A stretch of 64,000 nucleotides of DNA. Origin: Agrostemma githago. Its lineage: Eukaryota; Streptophyta; Magnoliopsida; Caryophyllales; Caryophyllaceae. Shown piece after piece: positions 46,601 through 61,179 of the stretch. Each line of letters starts with the position of its first letter. The first letter of the stretch is position 1. The stretch spans positions 63,257,666 through 63,321,665 of the forward strand of contig OY288251.1 in the NCBI GenBank assembly GCA_958450325.1. The letters run 5' to 3'. The translations under genes and the position numbers were made by a program. The notes under the pieces were generated by a model. The model was not told the DNA's origin and ran no database searches. It saw only the letters and a list, made by a program, of their open reading frames with translations.

Positions 46601-49600
46601 ATATTCTTTATAAACAAAATCATGAGAATTGGATGAGTGCAAGTGTGCAACCAAACAATATACGGGAATTCAATTCACGTGAAAGGTTAATTCCAGGATG
46701 GCAATCAAACACATATTTGCAAATTCATGGGATGTTAACGTGGGAAATAAATTCTTGGGAAATACAACTTCTTACGGGAAGTTACTTCCCCGATGAACCA
46801 AACGGGCCCGATGTAAACTAAAATTTTAGAAACAAAATGATTCTACTAGTATGGTTAACCCTTGTGGAGACCATAACTCTAACTTATTATTATCTTTTTT
46901 TTCGTTTAATTACTTCATATTTCAAAAAATTTCCTTTTATTTAATTTGGTAATTTATTAAAAAAACTCTTTTATTTATTATTTCCGGTTTTTTTTAATAA
47001 CAACTAAAAGAACATTTCCATAATATTTTAAAAGATGTTGATTTTTGTGTTAAAAATGATTACGTATATTTTTTTAGTACAGCATTTTTTTTGTGTTTCA
47101 AAAAATTAAGCCCAAAAAAAATACGAATGATAAAAAAAATATAACAAAGATTTTTTTTTTTTATGATTTACTACTCTTTAATAAAAAAATCTAAGAAAGG
47201 ATAAAAATAAAATAAAGTAATGACTAACTTTCTATAACACCTAAATTTATTGATTTTATGTTTAAATAAAAAAAAATAAAACCAAAAAAATAATTAATCG
47301 AGTATCAGAAAATATAATCAAGGATTATTCATCAATTAAACCAAAATAACAAGATTTATAAAATATACTCCTAAAATTGAAATAATATTTACCCAAAATA
47401 AATCAAGATTAAAATGAAAACTATTTAAAATAAAATTACATAAAGATGATTGAAAGGTGATGGGAGAAATATCGAAAATAAAAACATCCTAAAATTAACC
47501 TAAGTGGATTAAGGTAAGGAATTAACTAAACATGTGAAATTACTAAGCTAACCTTAGACTAATTAAATCACAAATGACATGTGGCAACTTATGATTAGCT
47601 GTGTGTGAATTTTTCATACACGGCGGGTAAGTGTAGCATTTTCGAGGTAAGTGGTTTACACTTTACAATCACCCCTAAATATAAGGTAGTGTAGCTGTGT
47701 GTGAATTTTTCATACACGTCGGGTAAGTGTAGCATTTTCGAGGTAAGTGTAGCCTTTTCGAGTGTTGGACCAAACTAATCAACAAAGTTCTCACAATGAT
47801 TTATCCACATTCAAGAATATTTCTAATAATATCTAGAGAATATTACTCTGATACTCATAATATTTTATTTCATACTATATCCTAATCCTAATATAAAACG
47901 GAGTATATTCTCTAATAATTATGTTCTCTGAAATTCTCAAGTTCTACAGTCTGCACCACTTTCTAATTTATGCACGTCATTTTCTTATTAAAAAAACACA
48001 GAAAAATAAAAGTATCTAACCAATCTTCTCATTAGATGTAATAAAAGAGCATTGGATTCGTACTTGGTGAAACATATATCGAGCTATTGAAGTTTTAAGA
48101 TAGGCAGACATGACATCTCATTTATTTTCAGACAGCCAATGTACACAAATTCTATAGATTTTTATCTATAAACCTCTTCGGTGGACATAGTTCAATCAGG
48201 GAAATTGTATCAGTCATAAAAAACTTCTAGAAAGCTCTTCCACTATTCTTCACCACTTAATGTGCTTTTGCACAGTTTTCATCATCCAGACATTATCTTT
48301 AAGATGACGCAGATAGATAATAGCCTCGTAGCACTTTCTCAATCATAAAAGGCCAGGAAAACCTTAATAGCCTTGAAAAAGGGCAAGACACGTATACCAT
48401 ACTTTTGAGTAAGATTGACAGACAGTCCACCCTAATTACTAAGTGATTCAATGATTATAGCAAGAAAGGTGCATGTACTTGGCCTCCAGATCTCAACTTT
48501 CAAGGTAAACTAGTGTCAGCTGCAAGTGTCGGACAAGGCACAGTGTCAAAAGAGGTTAGCTAGCATGAAGTCTCAATTTTTTATCTAAAATGATGTCTCC
48601 TAGTGTCATCGTTCTGGACTAGCCGAACGTGGAACACATGACGCAACCAAGCGAAGAGGTGGACTGTTGGAGTAACGTAGATTCATAAAAGATTTATAAG
48701 TGTGTGATTAGTGCTAAAATGAAGTAAGTCTGACGTACAAGCAAAATCACATACCTCATCCTTCGTCAATAATGTGCAAAGAGATGACACAACCCTGCTA
48801 AATACTTCAGATGGATCAATGGATGCATCCTGCAATGAAATGCATTGGGTAATATCGTACAATACATTATGTTTAAGGAAGTAGTAAGTGTAGATGATTG
48901 TCAATCCTAAATCAACTCACACTTCTTAAAATAGCTATGACATCCTCCAGAGAAGCTAAAGCTAGGTAACATGTTTCAAAATATGTACCCATATTGGGAT
49001 TCGTTGATCTTGGAAGTGAGAGGGATATGCTGAAGAAGAGATCAAGAATCTGTTGAAGAAGACAGACAACAAATCAATGACAGATCCAAATCTAACAAAT
49101 AATTTAACATGATTATTACGGACCTGAATTGAATATTTGCGGACTTCAGCATCGGTATCAGCACAGCGTGGAAGATATATGATGACCCTATCGCCTATAG
49201 TCAATGCATCACGACTAGGCAATACAAAAGCAGCTGCAGATAAAAGAATTGTCAAATTAATCATTCGATACTCTAGATATACTGCTCCGTAGAATTTAGT
49301 AGGCAGTTTTTATACGAAGACAGTAATTATTCTATAGACTAAAAAATAAGCATAACGAAAGCTATTCACAAGTCACAATCATGAGCTTTGTTCAAAATAT
49401 TGTCATTAAAATCCACAATAACACAATCCAAATATAATGGCCCTGCAACAGCAGCAGAAATTCCATATACCATCTACGTCCAAAAAGATGTAGTACAGGA
49501 GGTGAGGCAGTTCAGACGCGCTGAAATTATACATCAGAAAGATGAAACACTAGTTACGGTAAACGACAGGAGTCCCGTGACAACTGGAAATGTCTCATAT

Positions 49601-52600
49601 CGTTGTTGCCTCCAATAAAATCATTTTTTATTGTCAAGAAACTAGGAATCTATCTTGTTAACTGGCCCTCCCCATTGACCCACCTACCTGATTTACACAC
49701 ACCACACAGAGTAGTAACATTGGCCATTGAAAATATAGAACAAAAAGAATTTGAATCGTTTTTCTAGTCATGTTTAAAAATAAAAATAAAAATCATCAAT
49801 TCGGGAGTTAAGACAATTTGTCAAAATAGGGTTCAAGTAGGATTGTGTAATCTAATCCAAGCAACTAAAGTACAAATCTTTCCCACCCCATACTCTGACA
49901 TCACTTGACATCACCATTCTCAAATTTAACAGCACCACAGCCCCCTCAATCCCCGTACCCCCACTGCACCTCCACCACCACCTCTCTCCGCATCGGACCA
50001 CTGAAGTGCCTCCATAAATCCCTCCAACACAAACTTTGGATAGGCAGGTCGGCCGTACTTCCACTGGTACGCCGCAACGAACTTGGCCGTGGACGTGGAG
50101 GATTGGAAGCTTGGAGCAGCGGCAAAAGGTCTGGGACCCAAGGCCGCCGATGGAATTAGGGAGGACTTCGCAACGTAGCAACTAGGGAGTGTATCGCAGC
50201 TTTCAAAGTTTTTCATCAAAGGTGCAAGCTGCAACATTGTATGAGAGACAAAACTACAATACTTGCCAGTTGCTACGTTGCGAAGTCACCAGTTTTAACA
50301 TGGAAGAAAAAGGAAGGAGGACATTACAAGGAAAGTTTGAGAAATTCCCGTGCAAGGTACGATCAAAATGCCTTGTATGAGCACAGCTTCCATGGCAGCC
50401 TAGCCGACAGAATCCACTAGTACACAACATACGGAACTTAACTAGCATCTCATGAACAGCTTGGCAGGCTCTTCTTCTTTGGTGATCAACAGAAGAAGAA
50501 ACATAAAGATCAATTTGTTTAAGAATATGCAACAACTGCTCCGCCCTACTCTTTCCATCCTCTCCACTGACCAACAAAAAAAAATTATGGTTATAGAAAC
50601 TATAAGACCGGAGTTATCTTTTTTTTCCAAAGAGATACAGAATAAATGAGCTTAGTAGACATAAAAACACTTGCCACAATGTAACTGATTTAGTTAATCA
50701 CTCGGCATAATATTAAGAAACATGGAATAGATATCTCTTTCGACGAAAACATTCCTGTTCTTATATATGCAAATAAGATACTCCGTATTGAATTTAGACA
50801 TCTTTGCTAAACAAGTGTGTATGTATTTAGACATCTATTGAGAGAAAGTTGGGACTTGAAAGTGTTAATCGCTTGACCTCACTTCGTCAGGGGAAAGTTG
50901 GGACTATATATGATCAATGATATATCAAAGTAGACACAAGCAACTTCAGTTTACCAAAACTGCACGATCAATGCACATATAGCATAATGTATCCTCCAAT
51001 AAGTAAAAATTGTAACATAACTTATTTTCTATTATAAGCAAACTTGTAACATGATTTATACACAAATTGTTGGAATTTTAGCTGCGGGAGTGTACTGAGC
51101 CCAAAATCACCAGATTGGATTTTTTTATTATATTTCAATATTGTGTATACGGACTTGAAAAAATTAAGCACCTTTGCTTTGAGTTTCCCGCAGCAAAATT
51201 GATAACCAGCAAAAGAAATTTAACAACCCCCAATACCTTGTAAGTAAGATTGCACATAAAAGATCGATGAGATTGTCTATGAGTAGGTCAACCACGTCAG
51301 ACGGTTCACTTGGTAAAGCAAAAAACCCCAAAACTGCCTGAGATACATAGAAAAGTGGAGAATTCAACATCAAAATAGCATGGCTAGCAAATGATGAAGC
51401 AAGAAATTAGATATCAATACCTTCATAACATGGTTTCTCGTTTCCATAGTCAACCTTGGCTCAACTGACACCAGCGTTGTGCAAGCACTTAGAGCAAGGG
51501 CCTGAATTGGAGTGTAATTAGTTACTCCCTTCATTTCACTATGATGTTCCTATACTTTTGGGCACAATTTTAGGGAAGAGGAATATGTGGCTCTTATTTT
51601 AAGGAATGACATGTGGGGAAAGAGACGGTGTAATCTCAGGCATACATTTTGGGTCAAAAAGGGGAGAGGAACATTATAGTAAACTTGTCTAAAATAGAAA
51701 GGGACAACATTAGAGTGAAAAGGAGGAAGAACAGAGAGGAAACCCATATCAATTTTCGGAAGTAAAATATTCATTGTTTTTAGAACTTCCGAATATAATG
51801 CGCCAAATTAAAGTGGCTCCTTAAGCAACTTAAATTATTTCTTGACTTCGTAACTGATTTTCCAATTGTGACATCAAGATGGAAATATTTGCATACATTC
51901 AACCACCCCCACCCACACTGATCGGTGCATGAGCCTCCTTAGAGGCACTGCATGATGTAATGACAAGAATAGTAACAACAATGATAATAGTAAATGAAAC
52001 AGCGCAAGTTAAGATCAATTTAAAACCATGGACCTGTGTCTGGAGAAATTCTACACTGGTGTTACTAAACTCATCATCATTGTCATGACCCATCAATGTC
52101 AAAATGTAGCCGAGCAATTGATCTCTTCTTTTCAAAGGAAAAGGTGTGCCATTCTCTCCAGCTCTTATAACAGCCTTACCTGCAGGAGAGATCAGAACAA
52201 TAACAATAACAATAACAATAAAGTGATTCATGGTGAAATAGCTACGAGGAACCCCATTTAAACCACATGACTTTTATTTCGATCACAAACAGATCCCAAC
52301 TATGTTATACGATTGTGAGTTGTAGAGTTTACAATATCCTGAAACCTGTCAATTTCTGATGATCATGTAAATACATTAGACCCTATACACTAGTGACAGA
52401 AGTCCAAGATTACCTTTTTCTTCTCTTTATAGATAAGCAACTAAGAATAATCATGATAGTTTGTGAGCATAACCTTGTTGCTCACCAATCATATATTAGT
52501 GTAACCCCGTAAGTGTCTTTTTGTAAATAGTTGTCGCCCCTAAGGCACCTTTTCGTACAGGGGTGTCAGCTAGCCTTGGCAAAAATGACACTGCTTAATA

Positions 52601-55600
52601 ACCCAACCCGCACACGAAACCAACCCGCAACCTAAATTAACTTGACCCCCATATAAATGAGTCCTAATTCGGTTGGTTGGATTGGTAACCCTACCTAACC
52701 TATTTAAAAATAAGACATTTAACCCATCACTTTGGGTTAATGGGTCATATGTGTATTTAGGTTATTGAATTTAAAGGGATTTATGAGTTAAGCGCTTTGA
52801 AAATGATCTGTTTAAATTAAAGAAAAAGGGTTAAAAAGGTTGGGTTGGGTTATCGGAAAAATTAAACGGACCGGATTAGGGTCGAGACAATTGACTTGTT
52901 TATGTTTATGTTTATTTATTGGTCAGATTCGAGTTGGGAGCACAATGACCCTAATCATACCGGCATGGACACGAATTCAACAAGCCCCATTCTGTTTGTC
53001 AGGCCTGCAGATCTAGTGCCACCCCTTTGTGGTGTCTTTAAAGTTTAAACTGATAGTATAAACTCCACATCTTACTTACTAGAAGAGAAAACTATTGTAG
53101 CACAGACAGAGTGGTAACTCTTGATTACCACAAAACCACCCAAACTTCAAAGATCTGAAATGGCAAGTATAGCCACAGAAACTAACATTTTAATTTGCAA
53201 GTCAGGTAAAAGTATAATGTCAGTCAGCCACTGAGAATCGATAGCCAGGGTCACCAAATAAATCATGAACACTGAGCACTAATTTAGACAAATATTGTCT
53301 CCAAGTCCAACCCATACATGAGGAATTTACCCAATATCTTATTGTCAATTCCAAAACAATGACCCCTTTAAAAATCAAGACAAAGTGAAAGGTTAACTTT
53401 ATAAAGTACTCCTAGTTAAAAAGCACTTCATCAAATTGAGAACAAATAAGGGGTAATGGTAACATATCACTAAATCTGAAATATAAACAGGATTCACTTA
53501 CCAAGTAAATCAATGGCTGTAATAACAGCCTGCCTTGCAACGGGCTGATGTACATGAAGAAGCCGTGACAACACATTTGTTCCCTGAAAACAACATAAGA
53601 ACTTGTTCAATGCACATAGAGAAATAGAGATGAAAATCTGAAGTACATTCTCCACTAAATTATAACACCAAACCAGTCTAACAAAACATTTCTCCAGTAA
53701 ATAGGTTGAGATAAAAAATCGTTGATAGCTCCTATCCACTAAATCAGTACCTTGTATAACTAAAGCATGACGCAATGTGAGATCATTGCATCTTTCAAAG
53801 ACACGGAAACATAGTTTATGCCAGGCATTTGGACACACGTTGGACATGGTCCATGGTATTTGGAGACTTGTCGGACACTTTTATTGAAAAAAAAAAGATC
53901 GTTGTTTATGGGCATCCAAACTCTATCAACGACGTCGTTAAGGGTTTATGGTGGAGTTTTGTGGGAAGTGGGTTGAATTAGAGTAAACTATGTTCTTTAG
54001 AAGTTAAACTGTTGAGGATGAAAGAAGATTGATTAAAATATGAATGAGGATGTGAATGACTTATAGTCAAGTTCAATTTACAGTTTTGACCTTGACTTTA
54101 CAGTTAGTTTAATTTTCAATTTATTTGTTTTGGTTTGTCATTTGATCGGCTTGACATCTTGTAGGTAACTTATTCACGAACCAATACTAAATTATATAGC
54201 TAGCTATTTGACACTATACACACTTAAAATATAACTAAATAATTAACAACTATAATGATATTATAATACAACCATTTGAGTTGACTTGATGTTTAACTTT
54301 GAGTTTATAAGACTTTGATTCTTGTTTTGTTATTTTACGACAATGCCATATTTTAAGTAACCAAGCTTGGATTTTAAGTATAGGCCTTGAAATTCCCTTT
54401 GTTTAAATATGTTATTGATTTTTTTTTGCAGTGTCCTACAAGGAGTGTCGTGTCACGTTTTGGATGCGTCTTTGTGTCCGTGTCCGGGTCCGTGTCATGA
54501 AATAAACAAATGGCTTGATCATTTCAATCCGTACAAGATTGATTGGGTTAAAAGAGAAAACATACCACAAGAGCATCTATTCGAGCCTCAATTACACTGG
54601 AGGGTGCATATTTTGCGGCATATCCGTACATCAGAGCTAAAGCAGCATGTATATCATCTGAATTTTCCACTCGAGTTCTATCACTGAAGTAAGAAAGCAG
54701 CCTGAAAGCATAAACAGTTAATTCATGTTGCATTTGGATATCTCTACTGAAGAAAGAAATCATGGAGCAGAACATACAGCGAAAATAAAAAATAAAGCTT
54801 ATAAAGACAAAAACACTGCACCAGTTCACATAGCACTCAAGGTATTGTTTCACAGCATTTGACAGAAAGGGTCATTCACAGGGTATGCAGAGAACGCATT
54901 AGGACATGACAACACAAGCCTCACAAGGATTTGTTTAATCTTTAGCACAAAGAGCCATGATCTGTTTTTGGACACATTTTGGAAAAGACAACTGCAGATT
55001 CATGCCATGAAAGGTGCATTACAAATAAGTTAATGTCGTTCAAGTGGCACACAAGAGGTGAAGGAAAATACAAACAAGATGCCCCCATAGAATTATCAGT
55101 GTACCCAATATCAGAAGACAGACGTGCTGTTTTTTACTGAAGAAAAAAGATTGTCTTATCCTCAATTAGCCGATTGTTATGGTGACTAAATGGGTACAAG
55201 TGTATCAACTATCAAGTGTTCACCATAAATCTAATGTACTTGATATGATAGAATACAATTAAAGCTAAATCCAAGTTGCTCCATAAAATTCAATAAGAAG
55301 CAGATATAGTTACAAAAAAAAAAGAAATAACAGATATGAAGTTGTATACTCGTACATTATGTGTCCAATGTTTGAAGCTATATTAGAGTTGCTCCATAAA
55401 ATTCAATAAGAAGCAGATATAGTAATAAAGAGAAAGAAACAGATATGACGTTTTACATTTTTACATTATCTGCGTCCAATGTTTGCCCAATATAGACGGA
55501 TTAAGATATTAGGCCACATTTCCCAAAAAAATACGAAATAAATAAAAATCAAGAAGATTCAAGTTCCTATACACCATCTAGCATACAGAATTTCTAGCGA

Positions 55601-58600
55601 GCAAAATGGAATAAATTTGGGGGGGAAGATAAACCTCTGAAATATACTCTGACCAACATTGTCAAGAATCTCTTTCAGCTTCTCCAAGATCATATCCAAG
55701 TGAGACGCTGCTACCTGGGAAACAGCATCAGATAAGAAAAGAAACATTTAAACCCATTAACAGCAAAAACTATCTAGAGAGAGTACTGCAGCTGCAGGGT
55801 CTAGACTCTAGAGAGATCAACGATAGCAATGAGGCTATCTCCAACATTATTAACACTACGTAATGAAATAGAAGTCAATGAATGAAATATACAAACATAC
55901 GACTTACCAGTCCCATACCCTTTGCCAAGCCAAGTCTGTTAGTTGGAACTGCTATATCAGCTTGTTTGTACATCAAGTCAATTTTATCACGTACATAGAC
56001 TTTGTCCACAACTTTTTGAAGCAACACACCAAAACACCTGCAATGACACCATCAGTGATCCTCTAAACCTTATCAATAACCAAAATATTTCATTTGGAGA
56101 GGGGTTAGTTCCCAAAACTTTTGAATCTAAACATAATAATGAGTATAACTTTTTAACCAATTTAAAATTCACCCAAAATGCAACGCATTGCTAAAAGCTT
56201 GAAAATAATTTAAATTTGAATTGTGTCACTTGTGTTTCGAATCAATGTGTACACTTGTATGTCTCTGAGAAACAGTACGAGAGATGGGAGAAGAAAATAC
56301 ATGCCCATAAACCCCCAACTTGTACTAACAAATTCAAAGACCTTTAGAAGAGAAACAAATACATCCCTCTGGCCAAAACAAGATATCATCACCAGTTCAC
56401 CAAACTACCCAACCAGAAACTCTCATCGAAACCAAAAAAACCTACAATGCATCCTGTTCCCAATGATTAGATAAATGTGAAAAGGAACTATTCCATAGTA
56501 TCTAACAATCATTCCAAGAGACCAATAAAGATAAGTTCCAAATATAAGGTACAAAACAGGGCATCTACCGGTGCAGCAGAGCAGAATGCTCATCCTCGGG
56601 AGTATAGAGATCATATTGTTTAGCAAAAGTGTCTCCAAGAATGATTATCCAATCCACATCCTGACTCACATCCAAGGATTCTGCAAGAAACTACCAAGTA
56701 AAAAAATATGGGAATATTATTCACCGCGAATTTTGTTCTTACTTTCAGAAGCTAGCTCGACATGTAAGAAGAAAAGAAATGCCCAATGCACCGGTGCAAC
56801 TGTACAAGTAGCAAATCTCTACATGAACTCACTGAAAAAATGTACTTAGCAAAACAATAATATGGCATATGTATGTATGTATGTGTGTGTGTGTGTGTGT
56901 GTGTGTAATCTCAAGAAGAGACCATTTGCAATGCCCTCAAAATAACAATATGCATTTTATAATCAGTTCTGACTTCTGAAGAGTGAAGATGCCGCATTAA
57001 GAATAACTCACTTTCAGAGTTTTGGAAGATGGAAACTCTTTCAAGACTAGAAACACAATTCATAACAGATAAATTAAGTAATTGCATCATCAATTTGTAG
57101 CTATATGTTTTTCAAGTTACATCAGATAAGTGATCACATCACTCCAGTAACAACACTTTAATAAGCATACTTGATTTCACTTACACTAACTATCATGTCG
57201 TCCCAGGTTTCCCGGCATGACGGATCCTGCTTTAAGTCCTCTGTATCACTAACATAAGCCTTCATTTTTGGTATCTACAGCTTTCAGAGATGAGAAACAA
57301 AGTTAAAGTTTCCAACCTACGGCACCGCAACTGTAAGCCAGCTACCAAAATACAAAATGGAAGAGAACCATGGAGCTGATAGCGGATTAGGGATAATTCC
57401 ACTCTTTCATGGGTTAGAATTTAGAACGAGAAAATATAAATAAGCAAACATGATACTACACCAAAACCTAAATGCCTCAAATGCTCTCGTCTTAGGCAGG
57501 ATGAATAGGGTCGGATGTATGCAGCGTTGACCTTGTATTTTCTACATTAACTTTGTATGTTCTTATATTTCTTAAACAGGGAGGATGTTTCCGATGATGC
57601 ATATGTAACATGCGCTAGCTGCCTATGTTTGGGAAATCTGAGTTTATTAGCCAGTTGTATAAGACAATTGCAATCCATCTAAACCCAAAAGGTAAAGCCA
57701 AAGAGTGATGGAACAACAACACTAATCACCCACACTCACTTACAAGGATGGAGATAGGATCAAACTCTAGTGCGGCAAAAAAAATGCATATACCGAACGC
57801 CTGAATTGAATGACTACTTCTATCGTGAAATTATCCACACAATAGTTTTTGTTTGGGAACATAAAACATAAAGAAGCAACAGAAAGAACCTGACACTGAA
57901 GAAGGAAAAGAAGAACATCTATAAGCAAGTAGCTAGCAACGTAAACTTGTGAAGATAAAAACTGGATTATCATTCAACCAAAAAACCCCTGAGCTCCAAC
58001 GGACAAATAGGACACTGAAACACGTGTTGATACTCAACATTATCCCCATCAAACATGTGTTCCTTCAACCTTTCCTTTGCTTATGCTCCTTGATCTAGAA
58101 GTCATACATGGGTGAATCGTACTGTTCATGTGTCATGGACTCATGGCACATTAACAACTCAAAACTTTCAAAGGGTTAATTTCTCCACATAATTGTCAAT
58201 TTGTCATAACATGAGACTTGAGAGTGTAGGCACTTTATATACTCCTTCCCATTCTTTGGATATAAGACGCTTACCATATTTGGCACATTCACGATTCACT
58301 CAATCTTTCTATCCATACCGATTCCTTGAATAAGGAAAATAAAGTGATTAAATGACCCATATACCTTTAATATAATCCCACCCTTATAACTCATCCCCTT
58401 TCTCCGACACACGTAACTCAACGTCAAGTTCCAAACCAACTACCTCCATCAACATTCACCACCCTCAAAGCATCCTTTACCACTCTCCATCATCACACTA
58501 AAACCTCCTCCACCTGTATACCGGGACCCTCGATGTTGCCCATCAAATGACGACCAACAATCCTCCCATAAAATCACCACTCCTCCCTTGACCACAACCA

Positions 58601-61138
58601 TGTCACCCATGCTCGACGGTTGAAAACCCAACCCCACCTACAAAACAGTGAAACCCCCTCCCTACTCAGAAACGTATATCTACGGCTTCCATGCGTGAGG
58701 GTGCATTTCGTCGATGGAGATTGGGTTTCCAGATGTGGGGGACTTCTCGAGTTATTTGAGACGGTTTTTTGGTGGCTTGACTGTGTTAGGGTTATCAACG
58801 AAAGGGTAGAAGTGGTCAGCACTAGGGGGTTACAGCCAGTGCTGGAGGGGCAACGATAGCGGAGGGTCGCCTATGGTGATGACCAGTGAGGAGTGTGAAT
58901 GAAAATGAGGGACGAAAGCAGTGAGAAGAGGTAAAAATGAGGGGTAAAACAGTCAAAGTACATTGATAACTTATATTCCTTAATACTTGTGCCCATTGTA
59001 AATGGTATGAAGCCAAAGAATGGAAGTACGTATGACTTTACACTTCTATTAAGGACTAATTCACACACAAACAATTCTTGGGAACACTATAATTGTAATC
59101 TTGTAGTCCATATCCCTCACAGTTTAACACGTAAGAAAATATATATACTACCCCCCTAAGTGTTCTAAAAACAACTGCATCATAAAAATAATTATGATAA
59201 TACCTCATCTTGCCAAAACAAACTGACATTCTTCGGATATAAAGGTGCCAAGAAATTAAGGACCTGATATTAAAATAAATGAAGAATATTAGTTCCACAT
59301 TTCATTTTCTCCCACAAGAGTACACCAGAGGATCCAATAGATGATATGGTTTTGGCAAAAGATCAAACTTGCCATAAACGATAATAAGATAAGTAAAAGA
59401 GAGAGTACGCATCGCTGAAGTCGTTGGCTCGTTGCATCTGACTTTAGATAGCAGAGTCAAGAGACACCCCAACTAGAAATCATAATAAATCTAAAGAAAC
59501 AATCAATTTGAATCACTAAACATACAGAAGGTTTGATCATATGGTAGGTCGGTAGCTAAATACAAAGCTTAAGATAGGAAAAGATCACAGTTACTGATGA
59601 GTATACAGGATTTACTTCACCTCAGAAGGAAATGCCATAGACATCGAAGGAGGTTTACTTCACCTCTGAGGTGTTGTAAAATGAGGTGTGCGGGTCATAA
59701 CTAGTACATGCAAGGACAGAGTTACCATGTGTAATTTCGACTGTCATGTGACTAAGTCCAGAGACTTGATTGTGTGAACTACTTGGATTCAATTGGATTA
59801 CGACGTATTTGCAAATCACTTTTATGTTTGATTAAATTTTAATTAGCGGAATATTCATCATATCTTCTGAAGTATCGCCTTTTAGAGAGGCAGATATTCA
59901 TTATATATTCGAAAGTATCACCTTTTAGAGAGAGAGAGAAGGGGTGAGAGGAGGGGGATTGCTTACAGAGAGAATATATGTTGCACGGCGGTCCCTTCCT
60001 AGAGGATCATGCAACAATATAATTAATCTGGCAAAGAGCTCCTGATGATCGGAACCCAACACAACACATTAGATATAGTGGTTCAAACAACAATAATAGT
60101 AACTCGCCAAGAATGCCTTTTTTTAAATCTGGCTGGCTAACAAAAACAGTTACGGGGAACTGTAACTAGATGTCAAACAATTATACTCGCTAAGCATAAA
60201 AAAGGACAAAAAAAATTGCCAACCCATTTTTTAAAAATGTATACCTCGGAATTTGGAAGATCATTTCGAGTTCTACACTCGCTAAGCATGATGTTGTTGC
60301 TACTCAATTTGCTCCGGAATAGTTCTGAAATGCATCTACACACCTAAAGATTACAAATTCTTTCGCAGTCAAATGATGTTAACGAAGTCAAATGACAGGT
60401 TCAACCAAAACAAAAAGAAAACCATGAGAAACTGAAGCAACTAATCAAAGATATATATATCGTCTGAAAATGAATAAAAGTGAGTGCATATTTTCAGATT
60501 TGTTTGACCGGATGCCAACAACTTAAACTAGCAAAAACGCTAATAGCAGAAAAACGCTGGAGTACGGTAGCACAATTGTACATGGGTGTCACCCCCTAGG
60601 TGTCCATCAATTTATATTATTATCTTATAAAAAAACATGGCTGCACAAATGTAAGAGGGGAAATTACAAGAGAATGATTAGGAAGAGATACCGTGGCAAT
60701 TGAACCAGCATAATCTCGAGGAACAATCATTTTCAAAAGAAATGGCCACAAAATGTGCTGCAGTTGAATCAACGTGTAGTAAAAATTATAGAAAGCCATA
60801 AAAATGGAAACAAAGCTTCAAATTCAAGAAGAGGAAAAGCACCATACCTCCATCTCTGGAATAGTGATTGTTAACAACAAGAGACCTTTTTCGCAGATTG
60901 ACCTCAATTCCATCATACTCCCTATTCTAATTCTCACCTGCTAATTATCCAGACGAGCGACTTACATTTCATGCAGAAAGAAACCACGTATTTAGGAGCA
61001 GCACATTAACAAAAGCTAATTCATAATTTCATATCCATATAATCGAAAGCAACTTTGAGACAATAGGAAAAACTCTTATATATTTTAAACAACTGAACAC
61101 CACAATTCTATGCTCTTCAAGTCTCCAAACGAAACGGG

Positions 61139-61179
<41 letters not shown>

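Larger units (their letters stand above)
43647..48754. other. 5.1-kb intron swollen by repeats
   Basis: The longest intron seen. It contains a Stowaway-type left end (TACTCCCTCCGTTTTTTATG near 44265, no partner found), a duplicated segment (GATTAATTTTAGGG... near 44440-44530 and 44625-44720), the inverted-repeat element 45386-47640 and unidentified AT-rich DNA at 47770-48750. Confidence 0.55.
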
